From Caulobacter sp048541825 (GTDB lineage: Bacteria > Pseudomonadota > Alphaproteobacteria > Caulobacterales > Caulobacteraceae), in NCBI RefSeq assembly GCF_048541825.1, contig NZ_CP183333.1:62001-126000 (forward strand): a stretch of 64,000 nucleotides of DNA. Direction: 5' to 3'. How positions within the stretch are numbered: position 1 is the stretch's first letter; each line of letters starts with the position of its first letter. The notes under the pieces were generated by a model. That model did no database searches. It saw nothing but the letters and a program-made list of their open reading frames with translations, and was not told the origin of the DNA. A program made the position numbers and the translations under genes. Of the stretch, positions 25,643-32,964 are shown one piece after another.

Positions 25643-27064
25643 CTAGCCGAACCGCTTGAGCACCGACACCAGCCGACGCGTCGCAGGCGAGAACAAAGCG
25701 CCGGTGAACCACTGTCCCGCTAGACGTTTGTTGATCTCGCCGCGCGTTGGATAGGACGCGATCATACCGGTCAGCTGGCTCAGCTTAAGCCCCGCGGTCA
25801 TGGTCAGAACCCATAGCGGCAGGTGATCACCGGCATGGGCGCCGACCAGGGTCACACCGAGGACCTTCCCCCGCCGGCTGGCGATCAGTTTGGCAAAGCC
25901 GCGGATGTCGCCCTCCGCCTGGGCGCGGTCATTGTCGGCGAAGGGCTGAACCAGTACCCGGACATCATCACCATGGGCCTCCCGCGCCTGGGCTTCGGTC
26001 AATCCGACGGCAGCCAGTTCGGGATTGCTATAGGTCACTCGCGGCACCACCAACGCGTCGGCGTTGATCGGCGCAGCGAACAGCGCCTTGCGCACGAAAA
26101 GTCCGGCGTGGGCTCCGGCCAAGTGGGTGAACTGTCCGCGCCCGGCGGCGTCCCCGATCGCGAAAACGCGACGGTTGCTGGTCCGCAGCGACCGATCTGT
26201 CTTCACGCCGGCGCGATCGAACACCACGCCGGCCGCCTCGAGATTGAGGCTATCGAGACTGGCTTTGCGGCCAAGTGCGACAAGGAGGTGGGATCCTTCG
26301 ATACGCCGCTCTCCATCAGGACCGGAGACAATCACGGTCGGTCCAGCCTCCACCCGCACGGCCCTGTGGCCGGGCAACAGGGTCAGTCCGTCAGCCCTCA
26401 GCTGCTCAATCACCACGGCGGCGGCGGCGGGGTCATCACGGCCAAGGATGGCCTCGGCCTCAATCAGGGTGACTTCCGCCCCCAGCCGGCGGAACGCCTG
26501 ACCAAGCTCGACGCCGATCGGTCCGCCGCCCAGAACAATCAGATGGTCCGGCCGGGCCTTGAGCTCGAAGATGCTCTCGTTGGTCAGATAAGGGATCCCG
26601 TCGAGGCCAGGAATGGGTGGGATGGCCGCGCGTGAGCCTGTGGCGATGACGACCTTTCGGGCGGTTACGCGGACGCTGTCGCTCTCAATGACCCGGCGAT
26701 CGCGGAAGCGGGCGGCTTCGCGTACGACCCGCACGCCCAGGCTTTCGAAGCGTTCCTGACTGTCGATTGGAGCAATCTCGGCGATCACGCGATGCACGCG
26801 AGCCATGACCGCCGCGAAGTCAACGCTGACCCCCGAGGCGCTGACGCCCATTGGCCCACTGTGAGCCGCCGCATGAGCGGCGTCGGCGGCGGCGATCAAA
26901 GCTTTGGACGGCACGCAGCCGTAGTTGAGACAGTCGCCGCCCATCTCCCCCTTCTCAAAGAGCACAACCTTCAGCCCCAGTTGGGCAGCGCCGGCGGCAA
27001 CAGACAGCCCACCAGAGCCGGCGCCGATGATGGCCAGATCAGCGGAAATTCGCTCCAGTTTCAC
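25643..27064 (-). CDS. MerA/Lpd-like FAD oxidoreductase lacking the C-terminal catalytic His
   Basis: A 473-residue class-I disulfide reductase-like protein: FAD site IIGAGSGGLSVA, redox pair C45/C50 in MGGDCLNYGCVPSK, NAD(P) site VLGGGPIGVELGQAFRRLGA and FAD-binding VFAIGDAAGRGQFTH. The usual HPTxxE near the C-terminus reads YPTRGE, so the general-acid His is replaced by Tyr. This probably means a different redox role from dihydrolipoamide or mercuric reduction. It is the last gene of a sigma-F-type operon and overlaps the TVP38 gene by 4 nt. Confidence 0.9.
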   Translation of the reverse strand: MKLERISADLAIIGAGSGGLSVAAGAAQLGLKVVLFEKGEMGGDCLNYGCVPSKALIAAADAAHAAAHSGPMGVSASGVSVDFAAVMARVHRVIAEIAPIDSQERFESLGVRVVREAARFRDRRVIESDSVRVTARKVVIATGSRAAIPPIPGLDGIPYLTNESIFELKARPDHLIVLGGGPIGVELGQAFRRLGAEVTLIEAEAILGRDDPAAAAVVIEQLRADGLTLLPGHRAVRVEAGPTVIVSGPDGERRIEGSHLLVALGRKASLDSLNLEAAGVVFDRAGVKTDRSLRTSNRRVFAIGDAAGRGQFTHLAGAHAGLFVRKALFAAPINADALVVPRVTYSNPELAAVGLTEAQAREAHGDDVRVLVQPFADNDRAQAEGDIRGFAKLIASRRGKVLGVTLVGAHAGDHLPLWVLTMTAGLKLSQLTGMIASYPTRGEINKRLAGQWFTGALFSPATRRLVSVLKRFG

Positions 27065-27771
27065 GAGATGCTCCCTTCGCGACCACGGAGTCTCTGGAAC
27101 AGTGTTGTCCCTAGCGACAGCAGACCCAAGGCCACCAGCGGACCGATGACATAGGGTTCGAAAATGATCTTGAGGTTCGGTTCGCCGCCGCGCGCCAGGA
27201 CCTGGCCAATACCCGCCCCGACGCTGGAATATATGAAGGTCCCTGGCATGATGCCGATCAAGGTCGCCAACGCGTAGGCACGAAGAGGGGCGTTGGCGAG
27301 AGCCGAGGCGACATTGACCAACCAGAAGGGCGCCAGCGGGATCAGTCTCAGAGTCAGGATATAGCCGAACGCGCCGTCCCGAACGCCATCCATAACGGCC
27401 TTGAGCTTCCCGCCCGAGGCCTCGGCCCGCTCCCGCAGCACCGCGCCCAGAGACGTCCGCACAATGGCGAAAACGAGGATCGCGCCGATGGTGGCTCCGA
27501 TGACCGTCGCCGCGCCCCCCAGCCAGGTTCCAAACAGGAAGCCCCCTGCGAGAGTGAGGATAAGTGCGCCTGGGATGCTGACGGCGGTAGCAGCCGCGTA
27601 CACGCCGATAAAGACCAGAAGGCTCAGAGCCAGGTTGTCGGCGACGAAACCCCGAAGGAGGGCCTCATGGGCCTGCAGGGATTCAAGACTGAGGTATCGG
27701 GTCGCGCCGCTGGCGAACACGGCGACAACCGCCAACAGCAGAAGCAGTAGCGGCATCAAGCGTTTGAGCAT
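27061..27771 (-). CDS. TVP38/TMEM64 family (VTT-domain) membrane protein
   Basis: A 236-residue inner-membrane protein with an N-terminal helix and the VTT/SNARE-associated core: GALILTLAGGFLFGTWLGGA, ATVIGATIGAILVFAIVRTS and the re-entrant-type YILTLRLIPLAPFWLVNVAS with PGTFIYSSVGAGIG. The family is related to DedA, and its members have been linked to lipid scrambling or ion/proton-coupled transport; the exact role here is unknown. Its start is embedded in the previous stop (TGATG at 27771), and its stop overlaps the FAD oxidoreductase start. Confidence 0.9.
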   Translation of the reverse strand: MLKRLMPLLLLLLAVVAVFASGATRYLSLESLQAHEALLRGFVADNLALSLLVFIGVYAAATAVSIPGALILTLAGGFLFGTWLGGAATVIGATIGAILVFAIVRTSLGAVLRERAEASGGKLKAVMDGVRDGAFGYILTLRLIPLAPFWLVNVASALANAPLRAYALATLIGIMPGTFIYSSVGAGIGQVLARGGEPNLKIIFEPYVIGPLVALGLLSLGTTLFQRLRGREGSIS

Positions 27772-28109
27772 CAGGATGATCCTTTTGGCGCCAGCGAGAG
27801 CGACGATGCTGACGTTCGCCCGGCGCCGGTTGCGTGCGCCGGAGACTGATCGCGAGGTTTCGGGTAACGGCTATGGCGGTTGAGCGTGTGCCGCGCCAGG
27901 CTCCAGGGCAGTGCGCCAGCCCAGGTGGACAGCATTGGAGCAACGAAATCACGCCGCTTTTGCTGATGCGGCCGGACCTGGACAGTTTTTTCATCATGCC
28001 AGATACGCTCCGCTTGCCTCCCGAAGAGTTTCGCGATCCATTTTTGAAGCTCGGCGGATCGACCCGCGCGTCCGTCCGATGGTCGCCGCTCGAGCGCCAC
28101 TGCGTTCAC
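27771..28109 (-). CDS. Unknown 112-aa basic protein, translationally coupled in the sigma-F operon
   Basis: I do not recognise this protein. The GTG start at 28109 lies in GTGA over the DUF547 stop, and the TGA stop lies in TGATG over the TVP38 start, which strongly supports a real gene. It is soluble-looking, rich in Arg, His and Trp, and has no signal peptide or membrane span. Distinct segments are WIAKLFGRQAERIWHDEKTV, QVRPHQQKRRDFVAPMLSTW and ALPWSLARHTLNRHSRYPKP. The clustered His and Trp residues could bind metal or haem, but this is a guess. Confidence 0.65.
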   Translation of the reverse strand: MNAVALERRPSDGRAGRSAELQKWIAKLFGRQAERIWHDEKTVQVRPHQQKRRDFVAPMLSTWAGALPWSLARHTLNRHSRYPKPRDQSPAHATGAGRTSASSLSLAPKGSS

Positions 28110-28969
28110 GGCGCCTTTCCTTCGTTTAGCATCCAATCGTAGGCATCACCGCCAATGCCGTCGGTCTTCTGGAGACGAGCCTTCAGGGCCGGTGCAGCGA
28201 AGGTCGAGAGGTGGTGCAGAATGTGCCTGTCGCCACCGCCGAAGTCGCCAGCGAACCACCGGTAGATCGATGACACGACGAGCCTGTCGCCTTCAAAGCG
28301 GACCCCTCGGGGATGGTTGACGTAGTCGCGGGCGGCTGCGTCGAGCCGGGCGGACAGGTCCTGTCCGCGCCATGCGACGCGCGGAAGGTTGGGGCAGCTG
28401 AACGACGCGCAGTTAATGGCGTAGTGCACGCGTGGATCGCGCCAGCCGGTCCGCAGGATACCGTTCTCAATGTCGTCCAGCGACAGGGCAATGTTGCTGA
28501 CCGTGACGGCCCTGGCCTTCCACGGACCGATCGACAGCACGGTCGGACGAATGTCGCGGATAGACCTGACCGGATACGCCGCCAGCACTGTGTCGATGGT
28601 GACCGCGTTGTATAGATTGGCCCAAAAGGCGAATTGCTCGGCGCGGGTCAGTTGGGCCGGATCGGTCCCGGCAAGGCGCGCGATATAGGCCTTGAGCGCC
28701 GTACGGTCAGCTGCGGAGGCTTTCCAGCTGCGGTAGTCGACCCGGACAACACCGGCCTGAAGCGAGGTCCGACGCGCTAGCAAGGCGTCAAAGGCTCCGT
28801 GGTCGAGAGTCTGGGCGCCCGCCGTGGCGTCGACGAAGCGCGACAGCCGGGTGACCGCGTGCGCTGTCGTCGAGGAGAGGATTATTGTGCCTGCCATCGT
28901 CGCGACCGCCCTGCGGGTCAGGCCAGATGGCGCCAGCGTGGCGTGGTGGCCAGGTCTTGGACGGTTCAA
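28106..28969 (-). CDS. Exported DUF547 protein (probable Tat substrate)
   Basis: A DUF547 protein of 287 residues: EQFAFWANLYNAVTIDTVLA, GPWKARAVTVSNIALSLDDI, RDPRVHYAINCASFSCPNLP and the C-terminal SIYRWFAGDFG are family blocks. The conserved HYAINCAS and CP suggest an unproven thiol role. I choose TTG 28969 because GGAG stands 8 nt upstream. It also gives a twin-arginine-type signal (LTRRAVATMAG, hydrophobic stretch, TTAHA). ATG 29023 is almost at the expected transcription start and has no site. The gene is first in the four-gene operon behind a sigma-F-type promoter. Confidence 0.88.
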   Translation of the reverse strand: MNRPRPGHHATLAPSGLTRRAVATMAGTIILSSTTAHAVTRLSRFVDATAGAQTLDHGAFDALLARRTSLQAGVVRVDYRSWKASAADRTALKAYIARLAGTDPAQLTRAEQFAFWANLYNAVTIDTVLAAYPVRSIRDIRPTVLSIGPWKARAVTVSNIALSLDDIENGILRTGWRDPRVHYAINCASFSCPNLPRVAWRGQDLSARLDAAARDYVNHPRGVRFEGDRLVVSSIYRWFAGDFGGGDRHILHHLSTFAAPALKARLQKTDGIGGDAYDWMLNEGKAP

Positions 28970-29031
28970 CTCTGTTACTCCTTCACGGTCGTGGCGCGGC
29001 GACGCCAACCAGATTGCGGTCACAACGGTAG

Positions 29032-29057
29032 TTCGCGGGAGCTTGGTCTACGGTTAC
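29032..29057 (-). promoter_or_regulatory. Sigma-F-type promoter of the DUF547-TVP38 operon
   Basis: On the minus strand GTAACC (29057-29052) is followed after exactly 16 nt by CGAA (29035-29032). This matches the Caulobacter sigma-F promoter as I recall it. Transcription would begin near 29025, leaving about 55 nt before TTG 28969. Confidence 0.8.
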
Positions 29058-29341
29058 AGTTGGTCCGTCAGGAAAGCGAATATTCGGCCTGGGACGTCGG
29101 TGGCGGGTGAGGCGACCTACACGCAGCGCTCGGCCGGCCCCCTGCGTCCCGGTTGAAGTTAGCCCAGCGCCTAGGTCCCACGGCGCTTCCGGCGCACGAC
29201 ATGGGCCGCGATCAACGGTCCGGGAAAGGCACGCCGGGATCCTTGGGCGGGGCGGAGCGCCCCGAGGTCGCGCCGCCGGATCCGCTCAAGACTGGCGAGG
29301 TCCGAACTCAAGTTTCCTCCGGGTAGGCTGTCGCCATGCCT

Positions 29342-29989
29342 TCACCAGCGCAAGGCGCGGGGGCCGATGGCCGCGCCGATCGCGCCGACGATGGACATGC
29401 CCAGCAAATACCAGGTGGCGAGAAAGGCCGCCGCGTTCTCCTGGCAGTGCAGTCCGTAGACCGTCGCGCCGACACCGCCAGCCGCCATGCCGAGCGCCAT
29501 TCCGGTCAGAACCGGACGCGTGGACGCAAATCTGCGCATGCAAAGGGTGACGGCCAGCAGGACTGGCGCCGATATCAGCGGGATCCATACGGGGCAGGTC
29601 TTCCATGAACTGCCCAGCCAGACGGTGACCCGGTCCGCCGGAGCGGCGGCCACGATCTCTAGGGCAGCCATGGCGGCGACCGCCGTGAAAGGCATTGCGG
29701 CCACGATCCAGAAGGCGGGCAGAAGGATCGCGCCAGGGCGGGCCAGGCGGCACGTCGCCGCGACGCCTAGGGCCGCGACGGCGGCGGTGAACCCGAACTT
29801 CATCCAGAACGAGATGGTTCCAACGGCCGCACCCATGTCCGGCCGAACCCCAAGCAGGGTAACAAGCAGGGCAACGGCCGCCGCTCCACCGATCATGAGA
29901 TGCAGGGTGACCTTTCGCTCGACGGCGTAGGGTTTGACGACGGTGGTTTCGGCCGCCAGACGGGCGATCAGGTCATCGGTCCGCATCAT
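29342..29989 (-). CDS. nrsF: NrsF-type (DUF1109) membrane anti-sigma factor
   Basis: A 215-residue DUF1109 protein with about six membrane helices after a short cytoplasmic N-terminus. In Caulobacter, NrsF holds sigma-F at the inner membrane and releases it under dichromate or cadmium stress through two conserved periplasmic cysteines. Here they are in WKTCPVW and GLHCQEN. If the second of the two ATGs is the start they are C131 and C181, the positions I recall for C. crescentus. GGGAGG precedes the start. It overlaps sigF by 17 nt, so the pair is made in step. Confidence 0.92.
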   Translation of the reverse strand: MMRTDDLIARLAAETTVVKPYAVERKVTLHLMIGGAAAVALLVTLLGVRPDMGAAVGTISFWMKFGFTAAVAALGVAATCRLARPGAILLPAFWIVAAMPFTAVAAMAALEIVAAAPADRVTVWLGSSWKTCPVWIPLISAPVLLAVTLCMRRFASTRPVLTGMALGMAAGGVGATVYGLHCQENAAAFLATWYLLGMSIVGAIGAAIGPRALRW

Positions 29990-30527
29990 CGCCTCCCTTT
30001 CCGACCCGGGACATGAGGGCTTTAAGGCCTCGATGAACGCTGACCTTGACTAGCGACGGAGACAAACCCGAGGCTGCCGCTGCTTCCTCCGTGCTCAGGC
30101 CCTCGATTCGGGTTTTGCGGATCGCGTCACTCTGGTTGATGGGTAGGCTGTCAAGCAGCCGCGTTATGTCCCGCGCATGCATGGCGTCCTCGGTCCAGTC
30201 CGGGGCGAACAGTTCATCGGCGTGGTCGAACGGCGACCAGGATCGGACGCGCTTGCGTCGGTAGTGGTCGATCAGCTTGTAGCGGGCGATGGCGTGAGCC
30301 CAGGGCGTGAACAATCCGGCGCGGTCAAATGTCTCCCGCCGAACATGCACCGCGATCAAACAATCCTGCACCAAGTCCTCAACGTCTGCATCGTCGCAGC
30401 CAAGTCGGCGCGCGAAGAAAAGTTTCAAGTGCGCCGACAGGTCGGAAAGCAGGCGGCCCTGGGCAACGGCGTCGCCGTCCAGACCCATGAGCATCAGCGC
30501 CTTCAGCTTCTGTTCTGTCTCCCGCAC
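29973..30527 (-). CDS. sigF: ECF sigma factor, sigma-F type
   Basis: A 184-residue ECF sigma factor. Region 2 has CDDADVEDLVQDCLIAVHVR and FTPWAHAIARYKLIDHYRRK for -10 recognition. Region 4 has INQSDAIRKTRIEGLSTEEA and AAASGLSPSLVKVSVHRGLK for the -35. The start is GTG 30527, with AGGA and AAGG just upstream. An exact GTAACC-N16-CGAA promoter precedes it, so it should drive its own operon. The linked NrsF makes the sigma-F assignment strong. Confidence 0.92.
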   Translation of the reverse strand: MRETEQKLKALMLMGLDGDAVAQGRLLSDLSAHLKLFFARRLGCDDADVEDLVQDCLIAVHVRRETFDRAGLFTPWAHAIARYKLIDHYRRKRVRSWSPFDHADELFAPDWTEDAMHARDITRLLDSLPINQSDAIRKTRIEGLSTEEAAAASGLSPSLVKVSVHRGLKALMSRVGKGGDDADR

Positions 30528-30546
30528 CCTTGTTCCTGACTGTGAG

Positions 30547-30572
30547 TTCGCTGGGTAGGCGCGAACGGTTAC
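30547..30572 (-). promoter_or_regulatory. Sigma-F-type autoregulatory promoter of sigF-nrsF
   Basis: On the minus strand GTAACC (30572-30567) and CGAA (30550-30547) are separated by exactly 16 nt, the same spacing as the promoter at 29032-29057. The expected start is within about 15 nt of GTG 30527. Confidence 0.8.
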
Positions 30573-30706
30573 AGGCGCGCGGCGATTTCGTCATCCGCCG
30601 ACATTTCGTATGTCGGGTTAATCGACTCCAGCTGCGTTTAGGGCTGACCCTCTTGGAGCTGCAAACGGCCTCAGTGGCGCTTGTCGGTGAGGCAGGATCC
30701 GGGCCT

Positions 30707-31333
30707 TCACCCAGCCTGTCGGCTATCCTCGCCTTCGTGCAGTATGCCAGCGGCTAATAGCATCGTGCGTGTTGCGGGCCACAAGGCGTCACGGTCAGGC
30801 ACCACCTTGGCCATGACGTTCAAGCCGACCAGAAATGTTTTCAGTGCAAGGGCCGTTGCTGCAACGTCGGTATCGTCACGGAGTTCGCCTCTCGCGACGG
30901 CCAGCTTCAATAGCGTCTCAAGGCGTTCCAGGCGCGCGATCATGTGTGCGGCGACCTTGGGGCCTAAAGCGGCATCGACCCCACAGAGCGCGCCCACACT
31001 GTTAACCGCCAGGCAACCTCTCGCATCGCTATCCAGAGCCAGGCTTTGGCAAATGCTTTTGAACGTCTCCGCAATCAGCCCGCAGATACTGCCTTCCTGC
31101 GTCACGTACGCAAACGCCCTGTCGGGTGAGCGCTCCAGGTAACGATCAAGGGCTTCGAGGAACACCGCCTCCTGGCTTTCGAACGCGTTGTAAAAACTTG
31201 AACGCGTAATCCCCAGTCGTTCGGACAGGGCTTTGACCGAGGTGGCCTGATAGCCATCCCGCCAAAACGCCATCAGCGCCGCGTCTAAAGCGGCATCGCG
31301 ATCGAACTGCGCAGGCCTGCCGGGCTTGGACAT
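30707..31333 (-). CDS. TetR-family transcriptional repressor
   Basis: A 208-residue TetR protein. The N-terminal HTH reads GRPAQFDRDAALDAALMAFW, then LSERLGITRSSFYNAFESQE; the ligand domain includes DARGCLAVNSVGALCGVDAA. ATG 31333 (MSKPGRPAQ) fits the family; the frame begins 8 codons earlier. It diverges from the DUF1330/AhpD-like operon. An 18-bp imperfect palindrome at 31340-31357 lies between them, so it probably represses that operon and itself. Confidence 0.9.
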   Translation of the reverse strand: MSKPGRPAQFDRDAALDAALMAFWRDGYQATSVKALSERLGITRSSFYNAFESQEAVFLEALDRYLERSPDRAFAYVTQEGSICGLIAETFKSICQSLALDSDARGCLAVNSVGALCGVDAALGPKVAAHMIARLERLETLLKLAVARGELRDDTDVAATALALKTFLVGLNVMAKVVPDRDALWPATRTMLLAAGILHEGEDSRQAG

Positions 31334-31339
31334 GTTATT

Positions 31340-31357
31340 TTGTACACTTCTGGACAA
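31340..31357. promoter_or_regulatory. Probable TetR operator
   Basis: TTGTACACTTCTGGACAA is an 18-bp imperfect palindrome (arms TTGT.CA/TG.ACAA). It starts 7 nt upstream of the TetR ATG and overlaps the -35 of the divergent promoter. Confidence 0.55.
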
Positions 31358-31379
31358 TATTAGCGTTGCGTTTTATACA
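31351..31379 (+). promoter_or_regulatory. Sigma-70-like promoter of the DUF1330/AhpD-like operon
   Basis: TGGACA (31351-31356), a 17-nt spacer and TATACA (31374-31379). The -35 lies inside the TetR palindrome, so bound repressor would block it. Confidence 0.5.
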
Positions 31380-31467
31380 GTCGTGAACATAATTGATCTA
31401 CCGGCCCTTGTCGAGAAGAGGGAAGGCCATTCACGGCTCGCACTGCCAGACCCAAAAGGAAACCCAA

Positions 31468-31758
31468 ATGACCGCGTTCTTTGTCGTCACAACCACTGTC
31501 AAGGACCAGGAAGCATATCAGGCCTACGTCCAAAGCGTCGGCGCCACGCTCACGCCGTTCGGAGGCAAAGCGGTGTTGCGCGGTAAAGCCGATAGCGCCC
31601 TCGTGGGCCAGCTAACGCATCAGACGGTCGGTATCATCGAGTTCCCGGATATCGACGCAATCGGGGCTTGGCACGCATCCGCCGCCTATCAGGCGCTCGT
31701 TCCACTCCGCACGCGCGCAGCAGACATGACGATCACCACCTACGTGGTTCCCGCATAA
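31468..31758 (+). CDS. DUF1330 protein
   Basis: 96 residues of the DUF1330 dimeric alpha/beta-barrel type: TTTVKDQEAYQAYVQSVGAT, GGKAVLRGK and IIEFPDIDAIGAWHASAAYQ. The fold is related to ABM-type monooxygenases, with no established reaction. AAAAGGA precedes ATG 31468. The AhpD-like gene starts 27 nt downstream, and a TetR-controlled promoter lies upstream. Confidence 0.88.
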   Translation: MTAFFVVTTTVKDQEAYQAYVQSVGATLTPFGGKAVLRGKADSALVGQLTHQTVGIIEFPDIDAIGAWHASAAYQALVPLRTRAADMTITTYVVPA

Positions 31759-31785
31759 CTTCCGCCAACTTGAAAAGGACTAGGA

Positions 31786-32340
31786 ATGTTCACCTATCAC
31801 AACAAGATGACGGCTCCGGTTCAGTCCGTTCCCTTTATCGACAGTGCTGAATCTATGTTTGGCTTTGTGCCTAACCTTCACAAAATATTGGCAGAATCTC
31901 CGGCAGCTCATGAAGCCTATTCTGTCACATATAAACTGGCGACTGAAAAAACTAACCTAACACCGATAGAAGTACAAGTCGTATTGATGGCGTCGAATTA
32001 TCACAATAGCTGCCATTATTGCATGGCGGGCCACTCAATGATTATGAAGATGATAAATGCGCCTCAGGACGTTATTACTGCGCTTCGTGAAGGTAAGCCG
32101 ATCAACGATGCAAAACTAGAAGCGCTACGCACCTTTGCTCGCCAATTACTTGAAATGCGCGGCCATGTCGGCGACCCGGCGCTGGAGGCGTTTCTGCGCG
32201 CAGGCTATAATAAATCACAGGCGCTTGATGTTCTTGTCTGCCTTTCGGCAAAACTGATTTCGAACTTCACGAATGCTCTGGCCCACACCGAGATTGACGC
32301 GCCAATGAAGCCTTTGGCCTGGACACCACAGGCGGCCTGA
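31786..32340 (+). CDS. Carboxymuconolactone decarboxylase/AhpD-like protein with intact CxxCxxxH
   Basis: 184 residues, all-helical. The redox motif C76-HY-C79-MAG-H83 is intact (NSCHYCMAGH), as in AhpD, which points to a peroxidase-linked disulfide role. Flanking blocks are SMFGFVPNLHKILAESPAAH and LTPIEVQVVLMASNYHNS. Codon use is visibly more A/T-rich than that of its neighbours (many ATA, AAA and CTA codons), which suggests recent acquisition. AAAAGGA lies upstream, and a perfect 13-bp hairpin follows the stop. Confidence 0.9.
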   Translation: MFTYHNKMTAPVQSVPFIDSAESMFGFVPNLHKILAESPAAHEAYSVTYKLATEKTNLTPIEVQVVLMASNYHNSCHYCMAGHSMIMKMINAPQDVITALREGKPINDAKLEALRTFARQLLEMRGHVGDPALEAFLRAGYNKSQALDVLVCLSAKLISNFTNALAHTEIDAPMKPLAWTPQAA

Positions 32341-32345
32341 AATGT

Positions 32346-32380
32346 GCGCTTTATGAACAGAGCTAATGTTCATAAAGCGC
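32346..32380 (+). terminator. Perfect 13-bp hairpin after the AhpD-like gene
   Basis: GCGCTTTATGAAC and GTTCATAAAGCGC flank a 9-nt loop directly after the stop. There is no T-run, so it may end or protect the transcript rather than act as a classical terminator. Confidence 0.55.
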
Positions 32381-32508
32381 TACCTTCAGTGCCAGAGAGG
32401 TCTCACAGATAATCGCTCGCTTTAGTTGACATCGGACTGGCCCCCTTTGAACTGGATAGGGTCGGGCGGGAACGGTGGTGAATACGCCGTCAACTTCCTT
32501 GGGCGGAA

Positions 32509-32766
32509 TTAGCCAGACAACTCAGTCCGCAAAGACTGCTTCACCTCGGACGGCAAGACGCGCCAATCCACATCTCTCAATGCTCCCTCGAGTGCATAGA
32601 GTAGATTCAAGCTTGCGGCAGGCGCAGCGGCAAGCCTGACGCGAGCGAAGGCTTCCACGGCGCCGAGTGCACGCAGGTCATCTTCGCGGGTAATCCCGAC
32701 GCTTTCCAGCCACCGCGCCGAAACTTTGCCGAGCCCCCGGAGTTCGCTGATCCGCTTCGTACTCAT
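32509..32766 (-). CDS. TfoX C-terminal-domain protein
   Basis: 85 residues that fit the stand-alone TfoX C-terminal domain: ISELRGLGKVSARWLESVGI, DLRALGAVEAFARV and SLNLLYALEGALRDVDWRVL. The fold is helix-hairpin-helix-like. In Haemophilus and Vibrio, TfoX drives competence genes, but short proteins like this one have no proven role. AGAGGAA precedes the ATG. No partner gene with the N-terminal domain is visible. Confidence 0.88.
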   Translation of the reverse strand: MSTKRISELRGLGKVSARWLESVGITREDDLRALGAVEAFARVRLAAAPAASLNLLYALEGALRDVDWRVLPSEVKQSLRTELSG

Positions 32767-32964
32767 CGTTTAGGTTCCTCTGTTCGGCGAGTCCAGTTTT
32801 CCAGGAGCAGGTCAGCTTCTTGAGGAGCACGGCGGAGGGCGGAATTCCATGCGATCTAACCTTATCCCTATCCAGGCGAAGTGTTCGAGCGCATTTGCAG
32901 AGCGGGGGAGGCCAGTCAGAGCGCTATGCGCTGTCGCCGCTCACCCCCGCCCCCGCCGCCAACC

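Noticed and set aside
25823..26635. Plus-strand open frame of 270 codons
   Set aside because: Shadow of the second FAD reductase gene.
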